Made by a program: the position numbers and the translations under genes. Below the pieces are notes generated by a model that did not search any database, was not told the DNA's origin, and saw only the letters and a list, made by a program, of their open reading frames with translations. From Xenopus tropicalis (lineage: Eukaryota; Chordata; Amphibia; Anura; Pipidae): a stretch of DNA of 64,000 bases. Of this stretch, positions 22,360 to 33,205 are shown one piece after another. Within the stretch, counting starts at the first letter, position 1; each line of letters opens with the position of its first letter. Where the stretch lies: the NCBI RefSeq assembly GCF_000004195.4, contig NC_030678.2, positions 88,572,904-88,636,903 on the forward strand. The letters run 5' to 3'.

Positions 22360-23514
22360 TGGTGCTCATTTATTGCTTGTCCTGCACTGCGGGGATTAAT
22401 GTCCCCATCTGGGGTGCTATGCTGTCTGAAATGCAGCAACATTTGGATGCCTTCTGCCACTTCCTTATGAAATTATACATGTAGAACTAAGCTCAGAAGA
22501 CATTTTATTCCCTTCTGCCACACTCTTTCACTGCATATCTGCAAGAGGCCTATCAGTACTATCTTCTCTTTCCACAGGCCATGAATAATTATGCAATCAG
22601 AGCACCAATACGTTTCTCTAGTACACGTTAAAAGTCCTCAGTTCATCAAAGGCACCTTCCTTATCAACACTTTCATCTGTTAATACCCCAAACACATTTC
22701 TAAGGTGTCGTCTCCTATTATACCATTGTTGCTTCAACATTCTATTGCATTGCCTTATGCTAGGTAAAGATAAGAAAAGGGACAAGCTGAAACAAATAAT
22801 GTAGTGAGTTTCATAGAGGTGGAAATGTACATCTGTCAAATCCTACAGTATTAATGTATCGCAAATGATTTTCAAAATAACAAAAATGTCTAACTAAATT
22901 AAACATGAGAATGAGCTGTCAGCCTTATTGCTACATTCCTGTCATATTAACAGAAAATTATGTCTTGCTGTCATTTGTAGTTTATGAACCTTAAACTGCA
23001 TTTGAGATTTATACATTGTTTTGACAAGCAGTTTGTCTATGTACTTTTCTCAGTTTCCTAATTCCTATAGGGCTCAAAAATTACATGTTTTCTTTTTTCA
23101 ACTCATTTTACAGTATTTGCCACCCTGCCACCAAATCATGCTAATTTACACTAGTGTGTGTGTGAATAATGTCCTAGATAGATCAATGCTGTCTAAGTGG
23201 GGGCTCCTTGGCTGTATGTGACCCCTCCAAGGGATTTTATAGCCGACAAGACTGCTAAAGGGGTCCACAGACTTCTTTGTACAGTAATTAAATTTATAAT
23301 AATTATAATCATAATTTTAATAAACTAGTGGCCAGTTTATAGGCCAAATAATCCTTCTCTATAAGTAAGAAGTTAAACAAAACAATTCTATTAAAACCCT
23401 ACAATGCCACTATTTGGATAAACCCCTTAGTTATCCTGTCCTGTAACTGGAGGAGTCCCAAGCCGGACTTGGATTTCTTACTATTGAGTACTATTCTAAT
23501 ATCTACTGAGACCT
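22360..23514. other. Gene-free stretch
   Basis: No feature is recognised beyond a short AT repeat near 23285-23325. Confidence 0.4.
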
Positions 23515-23760
23515 GCTATCTTGGTACCTTCCCATTGTTCTGCTGATCGGCTGCAAGGGGGGAAAGGTAGCGGGGATGTCACTCCAACTTGCAGCTCAGC
23601 GGTAAAGTGTGAGTGAAATTTATCAGAGCACAGGTCACATGGCTGGGCACCCTGGGAAATGACAAATATGTCTAGCCCCATGTGAAATTTCAAAATTAAA
23701 AAAATTGCATTTTTGAAAAACATATTTTAATGCAGGATTCTGCTGGAGAAGCTCTATGAG
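23515..23760. repeat. Interspersed repeat, pair with 13530-13760
   Basis: The matching blocks are gatgtcactccaacttgcag, ctcagcggtaaagtgtgagt, tttatcagagcacaggtcac, ggcaccctgggaaatga and gcaggattctgctgga. Confidence 0.65.
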
Positions 23761-25108
23761 GCTCAGATTGTTGTGCAAAGCAATTACATTTGCCTGGCAA
23801 AATCTATTACACACACAAAAAAACATTTTAGAATCATTTTAGATTCCTGAATAAATATTAAAACTTCCCTCCTATATGCAACCTCTGAAATTTAACCCTT
23901 ACCAAATAATGTTCTTGCAATCATTTCTAAAATTTCTAACATATTAGAGACATTTCCAGAACTATACTTTAACTTTTTAATTAATGGTACACTTAGCAAG
24001 AATGAACCTTAGGATGTATCCCCTGTTCCCTATTTGCCATGTTCTGGCAAATTTATGTGACTGTAATATCTGTGACAAAGTCTGGCATTATAATTTTATA
24101 TGCAGGCTTTTCTGCTTGCCTTCTTTAAATAATACATGTGTTTATGACCCCCAAGGTTGACACAAACTGACTTCTCTGATCCCTTCATTCTCCTTTGAAC
24201 TGATGTGCAGTCAGTCCTTTCTCTCCATAGGAAGATGGATCTGAGTCTTCAGATCACAGTGCTCTAGGGACAGTTCTATTTGATGAGCACTGAATGTGTT
24301 CTGCCTGCTCCTACTATTCAGCTTTGCACATAGCAATACATGTCTGTTTCTTCTAAAGGATATTCATGAAAAAAAAATCAGAAGGCCTTTTAGGAGACCT
24401 GAAGGCCTCAAGATAAAGATCCTGCTACAGTTAAAAGAAAAAAAAATCACTAGTAAATATACATTGTTTCCAAACATATCCTGTTATTCACAGTCATTTT
24501 CCTGAGACTTTCCTTTACTCAGGGGCCCTCTTGCAGGTGTCCTTCCAATAATGAAGCAAACACATTAATAGGGCTCAAGCCCTTCGCCCCTGAATCTGTG
24601 TCCCTTGTCTGACAAGTAGCATTGGGTTGCTAACCTTTTCCATCCTGCTTGGTGGACTCTTGGCTGCTCAAATAGCTGATTTATCCTATCTAAGGTGAAC
24701 TTAAAAAAGCTGTCCTAACACTTTTTAGGCAATTAAAAATGATATCGGAAAATAAGGCTTTCACCTTGGGAAATTTTTTGAGATGCTGGCGTCATGAATT
24801 TACCCTGTCATCAGCCAAAGTGGATATTCACCTCCTTATATGGACTTCTAGGCTAATCTCTTCCCTCTTGATTTACACTGTGGGGCGCTTTTGGAACCTT
24901 CACAAAGGGGTCTTATTGAAATAGTAGCCAGCACAAGAATAAACTGATACAAAATAGATTAAACACTCACATGTCCCACCTGCTTAACAAATCAAAAATC
25001 CTGTAACTAAATATGAATACAGATTCACACCCCCTCTAGCATGCTGAATGTACCATTTAATATCCATTTATATATCAGGGCAAAGAATGTCTGACTGACA
25101 TTGAAAGG
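23761..25108. other. Gene-free stretch
   Basis: No exon, RNA or repeat is recognised. Small + strand ORFs at 24296-24505 and 24739-24924 lack splice context and motif. Confidence 0.4.
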
Positions 25109-25300
25109 TAGTGATGAGCGAATCTGTCCCCTTTCGCTTTGCTGAAAAATTTGTAAAACTTTGAAAAGATTTGCGAAACATAAAAATGACGCACATCAAA
25201 AACAATTTTTTTTTGATGCGCTGCAAATTTTTTAAAAATCCGCCACTGGCAAAATGTGGAAATTTGCAACAAATCCATGCCTTGGGTTTTAAAATTTATC
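25109..25300. mobile_element. hAT-type MITE, tagtgatgagc family, right end eroded
   Basis: It starts tagtgatgagcgaatctgtc, continues with tttcgctttgctgaaaaatt, and carries caacaaatccatgcct at the right. The terminal gctcatcacta is lost, so the end is approximate and no target duplication is read. Confidence 0.7.
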
Positions 25301-26263
25301 TGGAGGCATTTATGCAATGAAATATGGTAAGTACCTGTTCTCAGACAGCTGATAAAGAGGGATAGTCACTTTTTACCTGGTCAAGTCAAAATATCTAAAT
25401 TTAAAAAAAGAAAAAACACAAAAAAAACAGGGTTTGTTTCTTGAGAGGGCAGATTTCTGCAGCTATTTCTCTTGAATGGGTTCTAAACATCTGATAAGAG
25501 ATTCCTTGGACTGGATTGTCCTAATTGTGTCCAAATGCTCACACAACAGCTCTTTTTACCAAAAATGGGTAGCATAGTGGATATTAAATCTAAAATATCC
25601 TAAGAAGCAACAGCTCCAATTTAAATAAACACTACTGGTTTCCCTCCCTAGGGCAAAGAATACTTTTCTGTAAATTTTCCAATAATTTTAATTGTGTACC
25701 AATTCAGTTTACAATGACGCCCATATATTCACTTTAAGGTACTGCCAGAAAATAATTCATTTATTCATCCTTCAATATCCTTTATTCATATTATGAGTAG
25801 GGTTCCCTGATCAAGTGTTCCAGTCTTTTTCCCATGATCTTCAGGTACAATAATAATAGTCTTATGAGCTACCAGACCTGTGGGACAGCATTTGTCTGCT
25901 TATCCTCTAAAACCTCTATTACTATTGATTAGTTCAAGCTTCTTCTACCTCTTTATGTGCTACAATAGAAAATGAACTCCATTAATGGAACATGCATTGA
26001 GAACAAATCCACCCTCCCAATTTTCAGGTTCTAATCATTATTTTTAAGTGGATATGGAGTTATTCATAGGAGTGATATTCCTTTTCACAAACTAGTGAGA
26101 GAGCTTAATTGATTAATAAATATGTAAATAAGAAACATGTAAAAAAGAAAATGTGATACTTGCTTTCTATTGACCTATAATTTTCATGCAAATGTAAAAT
26201 TTATGGAGGAATATACAAATAAAGTTGTAGGTTTGCACCAGTTGAGAAATTCAATAGCTTTCA
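25301..26263. other. Gene-free stretch
   Basis: Unique-looking AT-rich sequence. I see no gene or repeat. Confidence 0.4.
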
Positions 26264-26782
26264 TTAAAGGAGAACTAAAGCCTAACTAAAGACATAGGCT
26301 AGAAATGTTGTAAATTATGTTTTGTGCTTCTGTACCAGCCCAAGGCAACCACAACCCTTAAGCAATGAAGATCTGTGACCCTTTTCTCTTTTCTGCTGAT
26401 TCACTGCAGTGTCCAGTATGTCCAGTATGGTCACCCCCTGTGCCAACTTTAAAGGACTGGATTATTACTACTATACAGATGTCGAATAGTGATGAGCGAC
26501 TTTTTTTGGCAGGCATGGATTCGCAGCGGAAAAATTCGAAACAAAAAATAGACATGGGCGACTAAAAAGACGCGGACGACAAAAAAAGAATCGCACGACA
26601 AATGCGTGTCGTGCATATTTTGCCGTTTCCCAAATTTTGTTGCCATTTCGCGAATTTTATGGCGAAACGAAATGGGACAGATTCGCTCATCATGTCGAAC
26701 CTTTAGACTGGTTCAAAAAGTTTGTTATAAAAAATATGGCTTGTCTAGCCATATTAATTTTAAGGGTTTAGGTCTCATTTAA
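26264..26782. mobile_element. TTAA-flanked element with a nested hAT MITE
   Basis: The left end is TTAAAGGAGAACTAAAGCC and the right end GGGTTTAGGTCTCATTTAA, inverted partners with TTAA at both edges. The interior (ctgtaccagcccaaggcaac and ggactggattattactacta) matches this frog family, also seen at 14786. It is interrupted at 26487-26691 by a hAT MITE. The two small ORFs crossing it are not genes. Confidence 0.78.
26487..26691. mobile_element. hAT-type MITE nested in the TTAA element
   Basis: It begins tagtgatgagcgac and ends gattcgctcatc. The flanking atgtcgaa is present on both sides (26479-26486 and 26692-26699), a perfect 8-bp duplication, although the last four bases of the right inverted end are missing. 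The interior has short CG-containing units (gacgcggacgac, gaatcgcacgac). Confidence 0.88.
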
Positions 26783-27142
26783 TTAAAGGTATAGTTCACC
26801 TGTGATATTCTAATATAGTTTGTAATTAACCCTTTTTATAAGATTATAAGTACATGGCAGCTCAGAAACCAGAGCAATTGGCATTGGAATTTAATAATTA
26901 GCCCTGTAACGTCGCCCTCTATGACCTCTACCGCTTGATAATTTTCGACAATCCCTTCTCAACAGCTGTCCAGAGTACACTGAGCATGTGCATGTCCCAG
27001 ACATAGAATCCAAAGTAGGGCCAATTGTAAAGGCCTGGATCATTACTATTATAGAAGTGCTGAAACTGGTGCATTAAGTTCAGTATATAAAATATGGCAT
27101 TTCTAGTAAAATCATTTATTGGGGGTTTAGTTCTTCTTTAAA
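26783..27142. repeat. TTAA-bounded repeat mosaic
   Basis: It begins TTAAAGGTATAGTTCACCTG directly after the preceding element's TTAA and ends GGGGGTTTAGTTCTTCTTTAA-like at 27122-27142. The two ends belong to different but related frog families, so this may be two fused fragments. Confidence 0.5.
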
Positions 27143-27575
27143 TTACACTCTACATAACATTCTACTGTGCAGTTACTGTGGGAGATTTTTAGCAAACTAA
27201 TTGAACTAATTCTAGACAAATATGTTTTTTCTCTCAGACCTCTTAGCCTTCGCCCAAAATAAATAGCAACACAGAGGATAAATATTCCTGATAAAACAAT
27301 CTATATGAAGTGGCTTGACATGCATTATGTCAGGCTTAGATAATGGATATTTTGCAAGGGATCATTGTGTGTCAGCTGGGGCTCTGCATTCCCATAAAAC
27401 AAAGCAACAAGCCTGCCTGAACATTGCATTTTATGAGGTCATTTATCAAGGGCAGAAACAGTAGAATGATACTGCTGAAATAATATTCGTTTTTTTCATG
27501 TATTTATAGTGCTGATCTGCATGCAATGAAGGTTGTGACTCAGTTCCTTCAGGCGCTTGATTCCAACTTGAATAT

Positions 27576-27640
27576 ACATATATATATATTTATAGAATAT
27601 CTATATGTCTATATATATATGTGTGTGTGTGTGTGCGCGA
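27576..27640. repeat. TA and GT microsatellite cluster
   Basis: Runs of TA (27576-27590 and 27611-27620) pass into a GT run (27621-27635). The ORFs through it are artefacts of low complexity. Confidence 0.85.
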
Positions 27641-28140
27641 GCATGCGTGTACCCATCCAGAAAGTGCATTATATTTTACACACGTTAACAACTATAGGCA
27701 AGTTCAATTCATGGTAAAGGCCCCTGAGTATCTAATCAGGTGGACTCACATTTTTGATTTTCTGATCACCTGGTCTCAAAGCAGGAGATCCTCAGGATTA
27801 TAAAACTACTACTACATGCAGAACTATAGTCACACGGGATAATAGGCTGCCACAAATCTCTTCCACGGAGACTTTAAAAGTAAAGCATCTTTTTAAAAGT
27901 GAAGTATGTTTCCTGACAACCATGTAGTTGACAAACCAGTATTCAAAACATATTTAGTGATAATATCCAGTCAACTTGCGCCAATTTGAAATGAGGAATC
28001 ACGGCTGCCAAGGTGTCAGTTTGTGTGCAAGCATACTGGTCAGTGCAGACTGGCAAAAAATGTTTAGCACATCATTGCTCCAAAAATTCCATCACAAAAT
28101 ATTATTGTGTTCAGTTGCCAAAAGCTTTAAAGTCACATGA
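27641..28140. other. Gene-free stretch
   Basis: I see nothing I can name. Confidence 0.35.
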
Positions 28141-28164
28141 CTATAAAGGTTCAGATTCAGTTTA

Positions 28165-28345
28165 GCTAAATACAAAACTCACCCACGTTCTATTCATTCC
28201 TATGAGATTTTTAGAAGCATAGTTATCCGTGGGAGTAAGAGTTTACCATTTGATAAATACACTTCTTAAAATCCCATAGGAATGAATAGAAAGTGGGCAA
28301 ATTTTTCTGTGGTGAGCTCTAATCTCCCATTTTGATAAATCCACC
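28165..28345. repeat. Inverted-repeat element (attcattcctatgag type)
   Basis: Left arm ctattcattcctatgagatt and right arm aatcccataggaatgaatag face each other about 65 bp apart, followed by a ttttgataaatccaccctt block typical of short frog MITEs. Confidence 0.6.
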
Positions 28346-28350
28346 CTTTA

Positions 28351-28735
28351 GGGAAAGATTTATCGACAAATTTGTCATTTTAACTCAGTTTGGGTTTTTG
28401 TTGCAGCAGGTTAAAACTCAAATTTATTAAGACCAATAAAACTCAAATATAAAAATTCAACATCTAAAAGCTGGCAAGTTCATGTAGAAGCCAATGAGAG
28501 TTGTATAAGCAAAATTCAAGCTATGTTTTTGACTTTTGGCAGACGGTTGAATGTGATTCTACTGACTCCTAGTTGTATTTTCATGGTTTTTCTGCAATCA
28601 AGTTTTATTGAAATTGAGGTGTTTTTTTTTTTCTTTTAAATAAGTGCAAATTTGTAATTTTTTGAGGTTTTAGGTTTATTCAGATTAGAAAAAAACTCTA
28701 AAATTTCACTTTTGGTAAATCAACCCTACAAAAAT
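28351..28735. repeat. Degraded MITE with aatttatc/gataaatc ends
   Basis: The left block tagggaaagatttatcgaca and the right block tttggtaaatcaaccctac are imperfect inverted ends, like those of the ggggc-type elements at 32703 and 45481. The interior is T- and A-rich. Confidence 0.45.
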
Positions 28736-28783
28736 TGTTATAAATTTCTGTCAATCAGAATGATGCTCAAATGTATCTATCAT

Positions 28784-29254
28784 TAGGGCTGGGCGAAATG
28801 TTTCGCCAGGCATGGATTCATGGCGAATTTCCGTGTTTCGCGATTGGTGGATTGTTTCGTGAAATGGATGAAAAAATTTGCCGTGGAAAAATTCGCCGCA
28901 CATCCAAAAATTGTCGCCGGCATCAAAAAAGAATAGTCGCGAGCGTCAAAAGAATAGTCGCGGGCGTCAAAAGAATAGCCACACGACTAAATAATAGCCG
29001 CAGGAGACAAAAGAATAGCTGTGCAACAAAATAATAGCCGCGGGCAACAAAACAATAGCTGTGCAACAAAATAATAGCCGCGGGCGACAAAACAATAGCT
29101 GTGCAACAAAATAATAGTCGCGGGCGACAAAAGAATAGTCGCAGGCGACAATTTTTTTGCCGCACAACATTTTCACCATTTCGCAAATTTTTCGCCGTTT
29201 CGCGGATCTTTTGAAAGATTCGCGAATTTTTCGGAACAGATTCGCTCATCACTA
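28784..29254. mobile_element. hAT-type MITE with internal 40-bp higher-order repeat
   Basis: It starts tagggctgggcgaaatg and ends gattcgctcatcacta. The 8 bp tctatcat flank both sides (28776-28783 and 29255-29262), a perfect hAT duplication. The family blocks caggcatggattc and gaacagattcgctcat are present in the orientation inverse to 36747. The interior holds an array of about 20-bp units (see the repeat at 28922-29153). No transposase is present. Confidence 0.92.
28922..29153. repeat. Minisatellite of about 20-bp units with a 40-bp dimer pattern
   Basis: The word aatag recurs at 28932, 28953, 28974, 28993, 29014, 29033, 29054, 29073, 29094, 29113 and 29134. After two 21-bp steps the spacing alternates 19 and 21, so the later units form 40-bp dimers. 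A typical unit is cgacaaaagaatagtcgcgg. Units differ at CpG positions. It lies wholly within the hAT MITE. Confidence 0.9.
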
Positions 29255-29262
29255 TCTATCAT

Positions 29263-31016
29263 GTAGTCTGTGGAGTTCTACGGTACAGTTGTTCAGGTCG
29301 ACCTTCAACTATCCAATAATATATATTTTCCAGCTTGTCTGTTATTAAAGAAGGGTAAAACTAAACATAAACATTAGTGAATGGGAACATGAATAATTAT
29401 TAACTCCAAAAGGCTATGAACAATTCCCAGCCACTTCAGCCAGCTGGTATAACCAAAGACTCAATATCAATGCTGCAAAAATAGACTCTAGAAGGGACAT
29501 TTAAGGGCATTAGACTCCAGGAACTGTTACACTAGAATTGTAGCTCACCAACACATGCAGCTGATTCTAAAGAATAAATGAGGCAGTAATGTACAATCCT
29601 AGAATGATAGGTTACGCCAATGGATAATTATGCAAGCCTATCATCAGAAACCTTACATATAATGGAATAAGTGGTAAAACACATTATAGAAATGCTTCTA
29701 GTTCCTATCATTGATGATACTAATGCACATAGAAATTCTGTTAGTAGATCATTAGTGCTGTTAGCTTGCCATTATTTTTCATTGGTTCCAATACTGGGTA
29801 AGATATCCTTAGGTTTTTATAAAGGGTTATACAGTAAAACCTACTGGGTTTTGGAAGACTCCAACTTATTTAAACCTGGAAGCATATCCAGTAAAGCTAA
29901 ATCTAAGGTTATGAGTAATATCAATCTTTTTACCATGCTGTGTTTGTTACTCTGAATAGCCTTCTTGAAACAACAGCAATAAATGCAGGAAACGCACGCT
30001 GTGATTTTAGAATACATTTATTGCAACATGCAAGAAAAATTTAATTGATATCATAAAGTACCAAGTTTTATGAAAGGATTTTGCATACTGTATCATAAAA
30101 AAGCTATCTCCTGTTTTCTGTTCAAAAAATACATTTTCTACAGCGTGCTTTTTATTATTCTCATTTACCTGCCTTTAACTACTTAAATGCCTGATGAATT
30201 TGCCGTTAATAGATGAAGGCAGGGACAAAGTTAATATCCTGTGTCACGTTGTAAAACATTGCTTTCTTTTAAGTTGTCATTACGCTGTCTTTAAAAGAAA
30301 TAAAGTAAAAATATTATTTTCTCTGAATGTTCAGAAGACTAATATGTTTAATAATTATGGTAATCTTGCGAGAATAAAAAATGTTTGGAAATAAATTTTG
30401 CGTTAATGCATGGATTGGCTGTGTAATTACATATAATGCGCCATATAATATGTAATATTCATTGCATTCCATTACATTTAGACACATATTTTCCTAATCA
30501 AAGGAACAATTTATGCAAGATATACTTGTACATTTCATTTGTTCACAAACACAATGGTATTAATTTGGCTTTTAAACTCAGGCAAGAACTAAAGGAAATC
30601 TTTACACAACTTGCCAAAATCTATGAGATACTTCGGTCTTAAATTAGATGTAATTAACAGTTTGTTTAAATAGAACCCTATGAATGGCAGTACAGTATTT
30701 CAGAGGTTCCCTGATAACAGTTACCAAGCCTAAGTACAATACAGAGGAGATCTTCCATTCACTGAATCTGATTGATAATTTCTTGTGCCAGAAGAGAAGG
30801 TTTTTGGATATTTTTTACAGGATATGGGTTAATCATTGTAGATTCCACTGAAATTACTTTTCCCACAAAAGTATTTGAGACAGTACGTCCGATGCCATAG
30901 CTTTTAGAGGGAACATAAACCTTTCAGAAAAATTGGTTATATATTCCAGTGGGAATCATCCTTTCTAGCACAATGTCAATCATCTCACTTTATCCTCACA
31001 TGTGTTTGTCCATATC
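29263..31016. other. Gene-free stretch with a possible conserved non-coding part
   Basis: There is no gene or repeat. About 30170-30660 is repeat-free, with many TAAT-, ATGCA- and AATTA-like words (gcgttaatgcatggattgg, tgtgtaattacatataatgc) typical of vertebrate conserved non-coding elements. That is inference only. Confidence 0.3.
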
Positions 31017-31032
31017 ACACTGTAAACACACA

Positions 31033-31241
31033 TAAATACTTAACCTTATCCGCGCTAAACTAATATTAATACCCACCGTGTAGATTATATTAAGTAAAAC
31101 ACCTCACCAATAAATGTGAAATAGGTAAATAAATAGTGCTGAGCAGCTGCCCTCCTCCAAACTAATCCTGAGTCAAAACAAAATTATCTAAAACCAGAGT
31201 TGGCGCTCTCATTATGAGAGCGCCAACTCTGGTTTTAGATA
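31033..31241. mobile_element. 209-bp insertion with 16-bp direct repeats and a terminal palindrome
   Basis: The 16 bp acactgtaaacacaca occur at 31017-31032 and 31242-31257. The 209 bp between them therefore look like an insertion with a long target duplication. The insert lacks matching inverted ends; its right end is one half of a perfect palindrome (31184-31242). A 16-bp duplication is longer than DNA transposons make and suits target-primed insertion, but there is no A-tail or tRNA-like head. The element type is not identified. Confidence 0.6.
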
Positions 31242-31242
31242 A
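31184..31242. repeat. Perfect 59-bp palindrome
   Basis: Two exact 29-base inverted arms (left arm begins ttatctaaaaccagagttgg) surround a single central T at 31213. It is able to form a cruciform or, if transcribed, a nearly loopless hairpin. Confidence 0.95.
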
Positions 31243-31615
31243 CACTGTAAACACACACCTGATGGGTATTCTGAGCTAAAACAAAAGATTTTATTTCGCC
31301 AGCATTGATCACATGAACAAAGAAAATGAATTGGATCTATACAGAGAAGGCAGGAGTCCATTGCAATAAGTTAATCACTGACCCTTTAATTTTTCATCCA
31401 TGGACTACAGCACCCAGCATTCTTTAAGACTAGATAATATGGTAAAATATTCTCCAAGTAGAGCCAAACTCCTTTAAAAGGTCTATGTTTATATTAAAGG
31501 TGAATATTGTTGGCCTAAACTCTCCCCAAACTGAATCATATGATGAGAGGTCAAAGCATGCTAGTAGCTGTAATCCAGCAAAATATGTTGACAAATGTCT
31601 TCCAGCTATCTTGAG

Positions 31616-32116
31616 TAGGGATGTAGCGAACCTCAAAAAAAAAGTTTGCGAACTTACGTCAAAAAGTGCGAATATTCGCGAACTAAGACTTCAATAGGAA
31701 GGCGAACTTTAAAACCTAAAAAAGCCATTTCTGGCCAGAAAACTGATTTTAAAGTTGTTTAAAGGGTGCCACGACCTGGACAGTGGCATGCAGGAGGGGG
31801 ATCAAGGGCAAAAATTTCTCTGAAAAATACTTTGTTGACACAGCGTTGTGTAAAAACGCAAAGGCAGCTGGCAGACCTAGCGGAAATACGCGGCATTTTT
31901 TGCTATTTTGCGCTATTAGCACCATGGAAACGGGATTTGCTGAAAAACGCCATGTGTGGCTTGTGCGGCGTTTTTAGGCCAAGAAAAAATGCAGCGGAAA
32001 AACGCCACGCGAACCCAAATTGCGAACATACGCGAAAAGTTTGCGAACTTGCGAGTTCGCACACACCCGATGTTCGCGCGAATTAGTTCGCCAGCGAACA
32101 GTTCGCTACATCTCTA
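31616..32116. mobile_element. hAT-type MITE, tagggatgtagcgaac family, copy 2
   Basis: It has the same ends as copy 1 (tagggatgtagcgaac and gttcgctacatctcta). Flanks atcttgag and atcctgag match at 7 of 8. The interior is nearly collinear with 16305-16809, including gtgccacgacctggacagtg and gttgacacagcgttgt. The shared open frames come from DNA similarity, not selection that I can see. Confidence 0.9.
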
Positions 32117-32468
32117 ATCCTGAGCCAGTAGCCTACAGCTATGGGTAATGTGAATGTTTTCCATAAGGTTTTTTACCTGATCCTTATAAATTTAATAGTT
32201 TAATTTATGGGATTTGTGCTAAAACATATATTTTGGAATAACCACCCCCATAATCCTGATATTAATATTATATCTGCCCTTTAGTTAGTTAGAGTTTTAA
32301 TATTGCCTAACCACAATTGCACAGTGATCTTGCAGTAGGTCTGAGTCAATGAAGAAGTCAGGATTCCCAATAAAAAATTCTCTTGACTTCTAACTATCAT
32401 TAGAAGAGGTGAACCCCAGATGGCACTGCAGAGGTGGTAAATAACTACTCACAGAACATGTTACCTGT

Positions 32469-33205
32469 ACAGGTATGGGATCCATTATCCAGAAACCTAT
32501 TATCCAGAAAGCTCAGAATTACAGGAAGGCCATCTCATCATAGATTCCATTTTAATCAAATAATTCAAAATTTTAAAAATGATTTCCTTTTTCTCTGTAA
32601 TAATAGGCAGAACCTTGTACTTGATTCCAACTAAGATATAATGAACCCTTTCTGGAGGCAGAATAATCCTACTAGGTTTAAATAGTTTTTTTAGTAGACT
32701 TAGGGGCTTATTTACTAACCGTCGTTTTTTTATTTTAAACTCTATTCCGATTTATAAAAAAAAAAGTCACAGAGGAAAAATACTGTAATTTTTCCGAGAT
32801 TAACTATGCATCAAAATGGCTACAAATTGCCAGGTTAAACTTGCCAAGTTCATGTTGAAGTCAATGTCAAAGGTCCCTTCCCTTTCCCTGAAGTTCTTTC
32901 TTTTGTCTCAAAACTTTAGTTTTGAGATTTCGCTGGATTTTGTCCGAAAACTCGACTTTTTAAAATTGTCGCAGGGACAATTTGATAAAAAGCACATTTT
33001 ACTACTTTTCTTGTAGCGACTTTTCCTTGTGATTTTTTTTAGTAAATATTAGACATTCAGGAAAACAAATTTAGTTGAATTTGAAAAATAAAAAAAAAAT
33101 GAGTTCTAGTAAATCTGCCTCTTATGGAGACGCAAATTACAGAAGGACCCCTTATCCAGAAAACCCCAGGTCCCAAGCATTCTGAATAACAGGTCCTATA
33201 CCTGT
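32469..33205. mobile_element. acaggtat-type element split by a nested MITE
   Basis: The left end is acaggtatgggatccattat and the right end is ataacaggtcctatacctgt, an inverted pair. The inner blocks ataatgaaccctttctggag on the left and aaaccccaggtcccaagcat on the right are family sequence. The element is broken after ttagtagactta (32691-32702) and resumes at 33122 as ttatggagacgcaaattaca, which is the expected continuation. Confidence 0.82.
32703..33121. mobile_element. Harbinger-like MITE nested in the acaggtat element
   Basis: It begins ggggcttatttactaa and ends ttctagtaaatctgcctc. TTA flanks both sides exactly (32700-32702 and 33122-33124), the TWA duplication of PIF/Harbinger elements. 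The interior contains tttccgagattaac and tgaagtcaatgtcaaaggtc. The small ORF over it is not a gene. Confidence 0.83.

Noticed and set aside
28771..29252. Overlapping ORFs on both strands over 28771-29252, with repeated Val-Ala-Arg/Phe-Cys peptides
   Set aside because: Produced by the 20-bp array in a hAT MITE; no motif and open on both strands.
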